Notes: generated by a model from the sequence alone, not told the origin. Shown: positions 1 to 8,883, counted from the stretch's first letter. The stretch is DNA of 64,000 nt from Marinomonas ostreistagni (GCF_016888445.1 NZ_JAFEKF010000003.1:124001-188000); one strand, 5' to 3'. Program-made: numbers and translations.

Positions 1-1
1 A

Positions 2-1180
2 GATGGTTTGTGCCTACTAAATTCTGAGTACTATTTTGACTGTAATAAGACCTTTATGCAGTTGTTTGGTGCGCATAGCAAAGAGGAAATCATTGGCATT
101 ACACCCATTGATCTGTCGCCTGAGTACCAACCTGATGGTCAGGCGTCAAAGGACAAAGCGGTGGCTATTATCGAGACGGCTTTTACTCAGGGGACGATTA
201 ATTTTGAGTGGGTGCATCGCAAGTTAGACGGTACAGAGTTTTGGTGTGAGATTATTTTGTTCAAAATCAATCTCAATGGCACGGACGTATTGTATGCCAT
301 CACTCGCGATATCTCAGAGAAAAAGGCCCTAGAGCTTGAAGTGCAAGAGCGTAATGAAGAGCTCAAAGCATCCAATGCCCACTTAGAAGAAACCATACAG
401 CACCTAGAACAGGCCCAAGATAAATTGGTTGAGTCGGAGAAAATGGCGAGCTTGGGCTCGTTGGTGGCAGGGGTTGCCCATGAGATCAATACGCCTGTGG
501 GGATTGGTTTAACTGGGGTGTCCCAGTTGGTCGAAGATTGCCAAGCGATCACCGAGCGCTACCAGCAAGGCTGCTTGACCGAAACGGATTTTGAAGATTT
601 TCTAGGCAGTGTGCGCGAGATTTCGAATATCGTGCAAAAAAATCTAGAGCGTACCGCCCATCTGGTGCGCAGCTTCAAGCAGGTGGCGGTAGATCAAACC
701 AGTGAAGAGGACCGCCAAGTGAATCTTAAACACTACATCGAAGAGGTGGTGTTTAGTTTGGCGTCGGTATTGCGTAAGACGCGCGCGACCGTCAACGTCG
801 ACTGTGCCGAGGATTATAATGTGTTGGTTAACCCAGGCTTGTTATCGCAAGTGCTCACCAACTTAATCGTGAACTCGGTCAACCATGGCTTTAGTGAATC
901 GAGCTCAGGTCAAATCACCATCGCGCTATCGCCACTGTCTGACACCGAGTTTTTACTGCGCTATCAAGACGATGGCAAAGGCATAGAGCCGGCCAATTTG
1001 AACCGTATTTTCGACCCCTTCTTTACCACTCAGCGTGGCGCAGGCGGAACCGGCTTAGGCTTAAATATCACTTACAATATTGTCACTAACGCCCTAGGGG
1101 GCTCGATCGTTTGTCATAGTGAGCTAGGCCAAGGCGTGGAGTTTGATATTCGCTTCCAAGTCGCTAAGCGTTATCACTGA
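2..1180 (+). CDS. PAS-domain sensor histidine kinase (5'-truncated)
   Basis: C-terminal part of a sensor kinase. The frame is open to the window edge, so the true start lies upstream and the TTG at 8 is only the first possible start inside the window. A PAS fold followed by a PAC-like end (ITRDISEKKA) leads into a coiled coil (roughly residues 100-145 counted from position 8). Then comes a HisKA-type H-box, GVAHEINTPVG, with the phospho-acceptor His near residue 158. The ATPase domain shows the N box (NLIVNSVNHGF), the G1 box (DDGKGIEP), FDPFFTT and the G2 box GGTGLGLNI. No receiver domain follows, so it is a classical kinase that should phosphorylate a separate response regulator. No regulator gene lies downstream. 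The signal sensed cannot be told from this fragment. Confidence 0.9.
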   Translation, partial: DGLCLLNSEYYFDCNKTFMQLFGAHSKEEIIGITPIDLSPEYQPDGQASKDKAVAIIETAFTQGTINFEWVHRKLDGTEFWCEIILFKINLNGTDVLYAITRDISEKKALELEVQERNEELKASNAHLEETIQHLEQAQDKLVESEKMASLGSLVAGVAHEINTPVGIGLTGVSQLVEDCQAITERYQQGCLTETDFEDFLGSVREISNIVQKNLERTAHLVRSFKQVAVDQTSEEDRQVNLKHYIEEVVFSLASVLRKTRATVNVDCAEDYNVLVNPGLLSQVLTNLIVNSVNHGFSESSSGQITIALSPLSDTEFLLRYQDDGKGIEPANLNRIFDPFFTTQRGAGGTGLGLNITYNIVTNALGGSIVCHSELGQGVEFDIRFQVAKRYH

Positions 1181-1285
1181 GCTGTGACACTTTGTCTCGG
1201 TGGCGAGTAAGGTGAGGGAACCCTTGATCTTGAGTCGGCTATCCCCACTAATAATAAGAACTTACATCGTCATTATGAGTCATTT

Positions 1286-1954
1286 ATGTCTACTAAAACT
1301 GTGATCATTACCGGTGCCAGTCGTGGCATTGGTTTATCGTTTGCAAGCTTGTATTACGCGCAAGGCTATCAGGTCTTTGCTGCCTGCCGCCAAGCCAGTG
1401 CTGAGCTCAAAGCACTGGGCGTTAATGTGATCGAAAACGTTGATGTCACCCAAGCCCAGGGGATTGCCAATCTCACTGACGCGCTGGCCGGTGTCAGTAT
1501 TGATTTGTTGATCAATAACGCCGGTATCTTGCGCGACGAGCAATTAGGATTGATTGATACCGACTCCATTCGTCAGCAATTTGAAACCAATGCTTTGGCG
1601 CCCTTGGTGGTGACAGACGCTCTGCGTAAGCAATTTAATCAGGGCGCTAAACTAGCCTTGATTACCAGCCGCATGGGCTCGGTGGCTGACAACACCAGCG
1701 GCGGGCGTTATGGTTACCGCATGTCTAAATCGGCGTTAAATATCGCTGGTAAATCACTGGCCCATGATCTTAAGCCACAGGGCGTGGCGGTGGCCATTTT
1801 GCATCCAGGTTTAGTCGGTACCGAAATGATTGGCGGCTACGGTGATATCACGCCTGATGAGGCAGCTGAACGTTTATCTAAGCGTATCGAGGCCTTAAAT
1901 TTGGACAACACTGGCACCTTCTGGCATTCCAATGGCGATCAGTTGCCTTGGTAA
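1286..1954 (+). CDS. SDR-family short-chain dehydrogenase/reductase
   Basis: Cytosolic NAD(P)-dependent oxidoreductase of the classical short-chain dehydrogenase family, 222 aa. The nucleotide-binding motif TGASRGIG is at residues 9-16, NNAG follows in the middle of the protein, and the catalytic pair is Y144-x3-K148 (YRMSK). The family oxidises or reduces alcohols, ketones or sugars, but the substrate cannot be inferred here. It resembles the short carbonyl-reductase-like SDRs often annotated only at family level. The gph-like phosphatase gene starts 26 nt downstream on the same strand, so the two are probably cotranscribed and may share a metabolite-repair role (inference). Confidence 0.88.
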   Translation: MSTKTVIITGASRGIGLSFASLYYAQGYQVFAACRQASAELKALGVNVIENVDVTQAQGIANLTDALAGVSIDLLINNAGILRDEQLGLIDTDSIRQQFETNALAPLVVTDALRKQFNQGAKLALITSRMGSVADNTSGGRYGYRMSKSALNIAGKSLAHDLKPQGVAVAILHPGLVGTEMIGGYGDITPDEAAERLSKRIEALNLDNTGTFWHSNGDQLPW

Positions 1955-1980
1955 ACCTAGTAATCGAGAGTACCCCTATA

Positions 1981-2676
1981 ATGAGTTTTAAAGATAAGAG
2001 CGTTTTATTATTTGATCTAGACGGCACCTTGGTCGACAGCGCCCCAGACCTTGCGGCGGCGGTGAATGCGACTTTAGTCGAGCTAGGGCGGGAGCCTTTT
2101 CCTGAGGCGACTGTTCGTAATTGGGTGGGCAACGGTGCCCAGCCACTGATTTCACGAGGCCTTAGTGGTGCAAAAGAGATTGACCCTAATTTGTCAGAGT
2201 CACTGGTAACCGAAGCGCTAGAGATCTTTTTGGCGCGCTACGAGGAGCGTGTCTGTGATCAGTCGGTTTTGTACCCTGGGGTGAAAGAGACGCTGCAAAC
2301 ACTCAAACAGCGTGGCTATCGTTTGGCGATCATCACCAATAAGCCAGAGAAATTTATTGCGCCTATGCTGGACGGTTTGGGGCTAAATGGCTTATTTGAG
2401 TTTGCTTTGGGTGGCGATTCTTCGCCAGAGCGTAAACCAGAGCCGCTACCACTCTATACGGCCTGTGGCATGCTCAATGCGCAGTTGTCTGACTGCGTCA
2501 TGATTGGCGATTCTAAAAATGACATTTTGGCAGCGAAAGCCGCTAAGATCGCCAGCGTTGGCGTGAGTTACGGTTATAACTATGATGAAGACTTGGCTAG
2601 TTACGAGCCGGAGTTTTTATTTGATCAGTTCAGTGATTTATTAAAGGTATTTACGCCTGTGGCTGAGCCGGCCTAA
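1981..2676 (+). CDS. gph: HAD-family phosphoglycolate phosphatase-like protein
   Basis: Haloacid dehalogenase-type phosphatase of 231 aa. HAD motif I is [10 protein letters not shown] near the N terminus, with the nucleophile and acid Asp in DxD. Motif II is IITNKPEK, and motifs III/IV are RKPEP and MIGDSKNDI. The cap domain (about residues 20-90) has the VRNWVGNGA signature of Gph. The family hydrolyses 2-phosphoglycolate formed during DNA repair. I chose the ATG at 1981 because motif I begins eight residues later; a longer frame from 1948 would overlap the SDR gene. A second paralogue sits at 41650 next to rpe. That one has the classical Gph context, so this copy may have another substrate. 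Confidence 0.85.
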   Translation: MSFKDKSVLLFDLDGTLVDSAPDLAAAVNATLVELGREPFPEATVRNWVGNGAQPLISRGLSGAKEIDPNLSESLVTEALEIFLARYEERVCDQSVLYPGVKETLQTLKQRGYRLAIITNKPEKFIAPMLDGLGLNGLFEFALGGDSSPERKPEPLPLYTACGMLNAQLSDCVMIGDSKNDILAAKAAKIASVGVSYGYNYDEDLASYEPEFLFDQFSDLLKVFTPVAEPA

Positions 2677-2693
2677 GGTCTTTTCATTTATTA

Positions 2694-2722
2694 AAAAAGC
2701 TTGGCCACTGGCCAAGCTTTTT
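2694..2722. terminator. Bidirectional intrinsic terminator
   Basis: A perfect 13-bp inverted repeat (AAAAAGCTTGGCC, 3-nt loop, then its complement) ends in T runs on both strands. It lies between the convergent gph-like gene (+) and the FAD oxidoreductase (-), and should end both transcripts. Confidence 0.9.
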
Positions 2723-2731
2723 GGTTTGGGG

Positions 2732-4225
2732 CTAGCCAAAATTACGTGCCAGAGCTTCTGGATAGTGGCGCTCGCGCGCTAACTGTTCGGCGGCTTGCGT
2801 CAGATCATCTTGCTGACATTGCAAGGTCACGGGGAAGTAGTGATCATGTAAGTGCTGCTTAGCAAACTCTGAATCAATCACGCCGGTATCCAGTAGGTCT
2901 TTTAAAATCGCATCCGCAGTCGCCAATGCCGAAGAGGCTTTGACGATCTCCGCGCGGGCATAACCATGGCGATCAAACGACACATCTGCGGCGCGCAAAT
3001 CGGGGTCTTCCCCAGGGATTTGCTGGGCACCAAACAAAGGTTTAGCCGCTGTCTTGGCGGAGGCAAAGGTCGGAATGTATTGCGCGACGTGCTGAATGTT
3101 GCTTTCAGTACGTTCGGTGACCGATTGCTCTGACCATTGGCCATTGATCTTTTGTAAAAAGTGCGGTGCCAGCTTTGGTTGCGCGCTTTGCTCACAGCTG
3201 GTCACTAAGCCATCTTTGAACAGGGTAATGGCTTGGGTCATACCGTGCAGCTGGAAGTAGCCATCTGGGTAAGGCGTTAATTGCGCCATGCCTTGCGGCG
3301 TACCTCGGGTGCCATGAATGATCACTTCCGGCCAAAGACCGTTGCACTCAGGCCAATGGGTGACAAAAGAGGCTTTGAATTCCACCATGCGCTGGCGCTT
3401 GGCATCGATCATATCGTCCAGCTCGCCGCTCTTAAAGCCGCAGGCATTGACCACGTAATCGTATTCGGTAGTCGTTAAATCTGCGCTATTAGAAGCACCA
3501 GACTGCGTCGGCTGAGTAACGATTTGCCAGCCTTGACCTTGAGTGCTAGGGCGAATATCTACCACACTGGTGTGGGTTTGTACGTGGCAACTGTCTAAAC
3601 GCTCAATGGCGATACTGGCCGCTGCCGCCCAACGAAACGCTGATAAGCCGTATTCTTGCACGACTACCAAAGGGAATTTCAGAGTGTCTAAATTGGTTTG
3701 CTGGGCAAACGCCACCAGCCAGTCTTCGTCATCGACAATCTTGTCTGGCAATGGACGCTGACCAATGGCTTCGATGTCCGCACGCTCATAAAGACGGTAG
3801 TAGTCTTCTGGTTTACCCAACACTTGATTGCTCGGATCTTGCTCGATCAGTGTTTGGTATTGTGCCTGCAATGTTTGCAAGCGTGGTAACAACTCCAATG
3901 GTTCAGCTGGATCTGTTTTGGGCACGGCGACTACGGTAGGGCGCACATTGATGCTTTGCGGGTAGATTTTGGCGGTGTCGATCGACTGCTGCAGCAACGT
4001 CAGACATTGCTGATCAGAGATCTCGCGGTAAAGGTTGCCGCCAGCGTGCAGGTGACAAAATGGCGGACCATTTACCAGACTTGGGCCACGTTCGATTAGA
4101 GTGGTGTCGATACCCAATTCGCCCAAGCGTAGGGCAATGGTCGAACCTGCCACGCCCGCACCGATCACGGCGACTTTCTGCGTTTGTGATGCGTGAGCGT
4201 TATCACTGGTAACTGTGTGCGTCAT
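2732..4225 (-). CDS. FAD-dependent oxidoreductase (DAO-like)
   Basis: Flavoprotein of 497 aa. After about 17 variable residues comes a dinucleotide-binding fold VAVIGAGVAGSTIALRL, then an acidic residue ending the second strand (TLIERG), which is typical of FAD binding. A second FAD contact is likely at DYVVNACGFKSGEL. No membrane segment or signal peptide is seen. The overall plan fits the D-amino-acid oxidase/glycerol-3-phosphate dehydrogenase type of oxidoreductase, but the substrate is not evident. It lies downstream of a DASS anion transporter on the same strand, separated by 169 nt containing a long-spaced inverted repeat. The transporter could bring in its substrate, for example a hydroxy- or dicarboxylic acid; this is context inference only. 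Confidence 0.8.
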   Translation of the reverse strand: MTHTVTSDNAHASQTQKVAVIGAGVAGSTIALRLGELGIDTTLIERGPSLVNGPPFCHLHAGGNLYREISDQQCLTLLQQSIDTAKIYPQSINVRPTVVAVPKTDPAEPLELLPRLQTLQAQYQTLIEQDPSNQVLGKPEDYYRLYERADIEAIGQRPLPDKIVDDEDWLVAFAQQTNLDTLKFPLVVVQEYGLSAFRWAAAASIAIERLDSCHVQTHTSVVDIRPSTQGQGWQIVTQPTQSGASNSADLTTTEYDYVVNACGFKSGELDDMIDAKRQRMVEFKASFVTHWPECNGLWPEVIIHGTRGTPQGMAQLTPYPDGYFQLHGMTQAITLFKDGLVTSCEQSAQPKLAPHFLQKINGQWSEQSVTERTESNIQHVAQYIPTFASAKTAAKPLFGAQQIPGEDPDLRAADVSFDRHGYARAEIVKASSALATADAILKDLLDTGVIDSEFAKQHLHDHYFPVTLQCQQDDLTQAAEQLARERHYPEALARNFG

Positions 4226-4265
4226 TAACTTCGCTCATTCTGTAGAAGGTTGAAATTTGGGCGCT

Positions 4266-4342
4266 ATTCTACGTGGCTCAATAACCGATTTGTAGCAACA
4301 AAAATGAATATCATCTGCTAAAGATAAAAGCTCACGTAGAAT
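4266..4342. repeat. Widely spaced inverted repeat ATTCTACGTG / CACGTAGAAT
   Basis: Two perfect 10-nt complementary arms (4266-4275 and 4333-4342) are separated by 57 bp between the DASS gene and the FAD oxidoreductase. A smaller GGGTG/CACCC hairpin lies at 4343-4360. There is no T run, so it does not look like a terminator. Paired operator half-sites or a long RNA stem are both possible. Confidence 0.4.
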
Positions 4343-4394
4343 GGGTGGCCACAGACACCCTTATTTACGCATAGGAATGAGGCTTAGATCAGTT

Positions 4395-5861
4395 TTACCA
4401 AAATCCCAGTAGCTTCCACCACAAGCCGCCGACGATGCCCCACACGGATAGATTTACCAAGCTCATAACAAAGCCCATCAGCCACCAGTTTTCCATGGAG
4501 ACATAGCCTGAGCCAAAGATAATTGGCGAAGTACCGGTAGCATAATGGGTCAGTGACATCATCAAAGACGATGCGCCGGCCAGCAGTAGCCCTAAGTATA
4601 AAGGCGGCGCCCCCAGTGCTAGCCCCGCGGCATAAAAGGCCGCAAACATAGCGGTAATGTGCGCGGTGGTACTGGCAAAAAAGTAGTGCGCATAGAAATA
4701 GATCGCTACCAGAATGACGACTGCTAACGGCCAATCAAAACCAAATTGGGCAATATTGTTTTCGACCACAGAGGAAAACCAGTCGACTAAGCCCAGCTTG
4801 TTTAAAAAGGTGGCCATCATCACTAGAGCAGAAAACCAAGTGATGGTATCCCAAGCGCTTTTTTCTTTAAGAACATCTTCCCAAGTTAAGACGCCAGTGA
4901 CCAATAAGATAGACAAGCCTAAGAACGCGACGGCAGTGGTGTTCATGGCAAAATCAGGGCCCAACAACATCGCTGGAATGCCTGCCCAAAGTACGAGTAG
5001 CAAGGCAAATACAAACACCATGACTTTTTCGCTATAAGACATGACGCCCATGTCACGCAACTTGGCTTGGGCAAAGGTTTTAGCATCGGGTGTGTTTTTG
5101 ATTTCGGGCGGATACACCAGATAGACCACCAGTGGCACCAGCGCGATACATACTAAGCCTGGTAGTAGGGCGGCCAACGCCCACATGCTCCAAGTGATGC
5201 TGATATCAGCTCCCGTTGCATCGGCGATGAATTGTACGATCAATGGATTGGGCGCGGTCGCGGTGATAAACATCGCTGAGGTGATCGGGTTGATGTGGTA
5301 ATTCACCAGCGCTAGGTAATGGCCAATTTTACGCGCTGTACCATCCTCAGGTTCAGAGCCAAAGCTAGTGGCGATGGATTTCATGATCGGGTGAATGACG
5401 CCACCGCCACGGGCAGTATTGCTTGGCGTTACAGGAGCAATAATGAGTTCAGACAGAGACAAGGCGTAACCGATGCCTACGGTTTTTTTGCCAAACAGCG
5501 AGATAAAATAATACCCCACACGATTGCCAAGGCCGGTTTTGGATAAGCCGCGTGAGATAATAATGGCGATACCAATCAGCCAAATCAGCGAGTTGGAAAA
5601 GCCGCTTAAAGCATCTTTCATGGCGCCTGAAGGGGAGTCATTGGTGACCCCAGTAAGCGCCACCAGAGCAATCGCGATCATCGCAATCGCACCGATCGGC
5701 ATGACCTTACCAATGATTGCTGCAATGGTGCCAACGAATAATGCCAGTAGCTGCCAGGCATTAGCGCTGACGCCCTCTGGCACCGGAATAACAAACCAAA
5801 TCAATAAGGTTAAAACGACTGATACCGCGCCGGGAATCAACTTCACTCCACCCGCTTTCAT
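4395..5861 (-). CDS. DASS-family (SLC13) anion:sodium symporter
   Basis: Integral membrane protein of 488 aa with about 11-13 hydrophobic segments along its length. The divalent-anion:sodium symporter (DASS/CitT) signature features are visible: an early SNSLIW loop after the GFSNS segment, the SNTARGG stretch (about residues 155-160) that carries the SNT motif, and a C-terminal partner motif around THYATGTSPIIFGSGY. Members move succinate, malate, 2-oxoglutarate, citrate or sulfate. The start is ATG at 5861, preceded by AAGGAG five bases upstream; the GTG two codons earlier overlaps that ribosome site and is unlikely. The neighbouring FAD oxidoreductase may act on the imported acid (inference). 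Confidence 0.88.
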   Translation of the reverse strand: MKAGGVKLIPGAVSVVLTLLIWFVIPVPEGVSANAWQLLALFVGTIAAIIGKVMPIGAIAMIAIALVALTGVTNDSPSGAMKDALSGFSNSLIWLIGIAIIISRGLSKTGLGNRVGYYFISLFGKKTVGIGYALSLSELIIAPVTPSNTARGGGVIHPIMKSIATSFGSEPEDGTARKIGHYLALVNYHINPITSAMFITATAPNPLIVQFIADATGADISITWSMWALAALLPGLVCIALVPLVVYLVYPPEIKNTPDAKTFAQAKLRDMGVMSYSEKVMVFVFALLLVLWAGIPAMLLGPDFAMNTTAVAFLGLSILLVTGVLTWEDVLKEKSAWDTITWFSALVMMATFLNKLGLVDWFSSVVENNIAQFGFDWPLAVVILVAIYFYAHYFFASTTAHITAMFAAFYAAGLALGAPPLYLGLLLAGASSLMMSLTHYATGTSPIIFGSGYVSMENWWLMGFVMSLVNLSVWGIVGGLWWKLLGFW

Positions 5862-6196
5862 GCTCACTCCTTGGCTAAGCCTTACTCTATAGACACCAAA
5901 TAGCCAAGAGAATAGCGGACACTTTGAGTTTGCGAGGTGACATTTGTCATTGGCTTAGTGCACGCTCAAGTCCGAATCAATGCTGCCTGTGATTTTGACA
6001 ATTCTTACGCAATTCACCAGCGCTAGGTTGATTGGCTTGTTGATGCCCATTCATTGTGTGATGAAATTAGAAATAAACTGTCATGCCATTTTTATTTCTT
6101 TATTTGCAATAGTTTCTTCTATGTAAGGCTATTTATTCATGATTTTGGGAGGGATAAAGTAGCGATATTCCAAATCATTCAAGAAGGATTTTACTT
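5862..6196. promoter_or_regulatory. Divergent intergenic region, DASS transporter / MBL hydrolase
   Basis: 335 bp without a gene, between divergent start codons, so it should hold promoters for both. It is AT-rich towards the right. The only clear structure is a 9-bp perfect inverted repeat, AGAAATAAA / TTTATTTCT, at 6069-6077 and 6091-6099 with a 13-nt loop. I could not place convincing -35/-10 pairs. Confidence 0.5.
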
Positions 6197-7246
6197 ATGT
6201 CTGCCCTAACACGAATCTTTGCTCCTGCTTTGCTTTTTGCGGCTATGACGGCTGCCGTACCAGCTATGGCTGTTGAAGAAGCACCGTCTACCGTTGATGC
6301 TGTTTATAAAACACAGTCGAGCACGGTGGCGCTTCAGCCAGGTGAAAAAGTCGCTGATTTGTTCACGCTGAATATGAACACTGATTATGTTCTGCAACGC
6401 TTAACAGATAATACTTACTGGTATGAGTCTGGTTTCTACGCCACGATTTTTTACGTTGGTGATAAAGGTGTGTTGTTATTTGATCCACTTGAGATGCGTG
6501 CGCAGAAGATTCTTGACGCGATTCGCTCGGTAACGGACAAGCCAATCAATACGATTGTTTACTCACACGATCACGCAGACCATATTTCCGGTACAGCGGA
6601 ATTATTGGCATTGCTAGATGCTTCGCAGAAGAAACAGCCTGAAATCATTGCTTCTAAAGCGACGGCTGAAAAAATGGAGCTATTAGGCAGTAATATTCCA
6701 CGCCCTACGAAAGTATTGCAGTGGCCTGAAGATTCGTTCAAGTTTGAAAACCAAACCATCGAACTTCACGGTTTTGCCCATGCGGCTCACACTGATGATC
6801 ATTCAGCTTGGCTGATGAAAGAAGAGCGTGTATTGCATGCACCAGATTTGCTGAACTCAGATCAACCACCATTCTGGAACTTTGCAGGCTCCGAGCGTTT
6901 CACTTACCTTGTGCAAAACCTAAAAACAGCAAACGCTATGGATTGGGATTACTTCAATGGCGGTCATGGTAACGTAGGTTCGCACGAAGACTTTAATTTC
7001 CATCTTCAGTTTATCGCTGACCTTGAAGCGGCTGTGGGCAAAGCAATGGGACAAGTACCGTTTGGCTTTGGTGTCGATATGGAGAAAATCAACGCACATA
7101 CTGTGATGCTGCCAGCGTGGTTTGATGAAATCGCGCGCATTGCCACCGATGAACTTCGCCCAAAATACGGTGAGTACTACGGTTTTGAAACGGCGACACC
7201 GACCAATGCGCAAATGATTGCTGAGTACCTATACAGCTACCGCTAA
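6197..7246 (+). CDS. Exported metallo-beta-lactamase-fold hydrolase
   Basis: Protein of 349 aa with a Sec-type signal peptide (hydrophobic LLFAAMTAAV, likely cleavage after AMA near residue 25), so it is probably periplasmic. The metal-binding signature HDHADH is at residues 124-129. Further metal-site candidates are the His of GFAHAAHTDDHS and the Asp/His of HAPDLL and NGGHGN. These identify the MBL fold with a binuclear zinc centre. Substrate is unknown; family members include lactonases, sulfatases and beta-lactamases. The start ATG follows AAGGA. It stands alone with its own strong terminator. Codon choice is biased in the way seen in the sox genes of this window, suggesting high expression (inference). 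Confidence 0.85.
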   Translation: MSALTRIFAPALLFAAMTAAVPAMAVEEAPSTVDAVYKTQSSTVALQPGEKVADLFTLNMNTDYVLQRLTDNTYWYESGFYATIFYVGDKGVLLFDPLEMRAQKILDAIRSVTDKPINTIVYSHDHADHISGTAELLALLDASQKKQPEIIASKATAEKMELLGSNIPRPTKVLQWPEDSFKFENQTIELHGFAHAAHTDDHSAWLMKEERVLHAPDLLNSDQPPFWNFAGSERFTYLVQNLKTANAMDWDYFNGGHGNVGSHEDFNFHLQFIADLEAAVGKAMGQVPFGFGVDMEKINAHTVMLPAWFDEIARIATDELRPKYGEYYGFETATPTNAQMIAEYLYSYR

Positions 7247-7273
7247 GTGTAAGCTCATGAACATCTAAGTTTT

Positions 7274-7307
7274 AAAAACGGCTTATTGATTTCAATAAGC
7301 CGTTTTT
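7274..7307 (+). terminator. Intrinsic terminator after the MBL hydrolase
   Basis: Perfect 15-bp stem (AAAAACGGCTTATTG and its complement) with a 4-nt loop, followed by T runs. It lies 27 nt after the stop codon. Confidence 0.93.
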
Positions 7308-7440
7308 TTGTTATCACTTATCACACTTTTATTGCGTATGAACGTTTAAGTGTTTTCCCCCTGTGCAACACTATCCCTAAAAATGCACAGATCCGTTATG
7401 ATTTACACAACAAAATGATGTCTAAATCGAGCAATTAGAA

Positions 7441-8874
7441 TTGAGTAACGAAGCGAAGCAAAGCAAATTCTGGGTGATGTGTGGTGATTGTCAGGGGCGT
7501 GGTAAGCGCCCAGTGAAAATCCGTAAAAAGACCCGCTTGGCGTATCAACAAGCCTTGGCGGCGTTTGAACGTGGTGAGTTAGGTATCGATGCCCCTGAGC
7601 CACCACAACCGCATTTAGAAAGTTGCCCTGTCTGTGCTGGCAGTGGCTTAGTCGAATCGTTAACGCCGATGGCGATGGACCCTGAGCGTCTGCCTCATGT
7701 GGCGATCATTGGCGCTGGCATTGGCGGTATGGCGCTGGCTGTGGCCTGCAGACATCGAGGTATTCCGTTTACGCTGTATGAACGCGATCTAAGCTTTGAT
7801 GCGCGCTCGCAAGGCTATGGACTGACGCTGCAACAAGCCAGTCGAGCGATTTCGGGGATTGGCATTACCGAGCTGAAAGACGGCGTGATATCCACTCGCC
7901 ACGTGGTGCACACCATCGCCGGAGAAAAGGTCGCAGAGTGGGGTATGCGCCGCTGGGTCAAAGGCGCCCCACAGGCTAATAAAAAGTCCAACATTCATAT
8001 TGCCCGTCAATCGTTGCGCTACCAGATGATGGAGCAGCTAGGCGGTGCGAGTGAGGTGCAGTGGGGCCATCAACTGGTCTCTTTTGACCAAACCTCAAGC
8101 GATAAAGTGCAGTTAACATTGAGCGTCGATGGTGAGCTCAAGCATGCTCAAGCGGATCTTATTGTTGGTGCCGACGGTATCCGTAGCATGGTGCGTCAGA
8201 ATATTATCGGTGAGCAGCTGACGCCGCTGCGCTCACTAAACTGTATGGTGATCTTAGGTATTTGCCCGCTGTCTTTGTTGGGAGATTTAGAGTCTGATTT
8301 ACTAGATGGCGCGACAGTATTTCAAACTGCCAACGGCAATGAGCGTATTTATATGATGCCCTACAAAGCGGATTCCGTGATGTGGCAATTAAGCTTTCGT
8401 ATGGACGATGCTGAAGCCAGGGCGCTGAGTGCTTTAGGCGCCCAAGCATTGAAAGACGAAGCGGTGCGCCGTTTACCTTGGCATGCACCAATACCTGAGA
8501 TTTTAGCGGCGACGCCGAGCGAGCTGGTCTCAGGTTATCCGGTGTACGATCGTGAGTTACTGACGCCGGAACAATTTGCACAGAGCCCGAAAGCCACCTT
8601 GATCGGTGATGGCGCGCATCCGATGACGCCGTTTAAGGGGCAAGGGGCGAACCAAGCGATTTTGGATGCTTTATCGCTGGCGCGAGAAATTAGCCAAGGC
8701 TGTTGGTCGGCCGAAGCTTGGCAAAGTATCGGTATCCGCGCAGCGGTGTTATCTCCATACGAACAAGAAATGTTGGCGCGCAGCTCAGTGAAAGTGGAGG
8801 GGTCGGCTGCGGCGGCGGAGTTCTTGCACTCAGATGTTGTACTGGAACCCGTCGATCAGCCGCGGCGCGCCTAA
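7441..8874 (+). CDS. FAD-dependent monooxygenase with N-terminal CxxCxGxG pair
   Basis: Protein of 477 aa. Residues 14-21 (CGDCQGRG) and 62-69 (CPVCAGSG) are two CxxCxGxG knuckles like those of the DnaJ zinc domain, joined by a basic helix-rich stretch. An aromatic-hydroxylase-type flavoprotein follows: FAD motif GAGIGG at 91-96, the DG-type motif GADGIRSMVR, and the C-terminal GDGAHPMTPFKGQGAN motif contacting FAD. The family hydroxylates aromatic or other small substrates using NAD(P)H and oxygen. I chose the TTG at 7441, giving residues before the first Cys, but no clear ribosome site precedes it; ATG at 7477 (M13) would keep both knuckles. An 8-codon reading frame (7415-7438) ends just before it. 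Confidence 0.82.
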   Translation: MSNEAKQSKFWVMCGDCQGRGKRPVKIRKKTRLAYQQALAAFERGELGIDAPEPPQPHLESCPVCAGSGLVESLTPMAMDPERLPHVAIIGAGIGGMALAVACRHRGIPFTLYERDLSFDARSQGYGLTLQQASRAISGIGITELKDGVISTRHVVHTIAGEKVAEWGMRRWVKGAPQANKKSNIHIARQSLRYQMMEQLGGASEVQWGHQLVSFDQTSSDKVQLTLSVDGELKHAQADLIVGADGIRSMVRQNIIGEQLTPLRSLNCMVILGICPLSLLGDLESDLLDGATVFQTANGNERIYMMPYKADSVMWQLSFRMDDAEARALSALGAQALKDEAVRRLPWHAPIPEILAATPSELVSGYPVYDRELLTPEQFAQSPKATLIGDGAHPMTPFKGQGANQAILDALSLAREISQGCWSAEAWQSIGIRAAVLSPYEQEMLARSSVKVEGSAAAAEFLHSDVVLEPVDQPRRA

Positions 8875-8883
8875 GATGAGTGG

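Noticed and set aside
4714..5892. Several plus-strand frames opposite the DASS transporter
   Set aside because: Antisense shadows of a well-supported membrane protein gene with codon-position bias on the minus strand.
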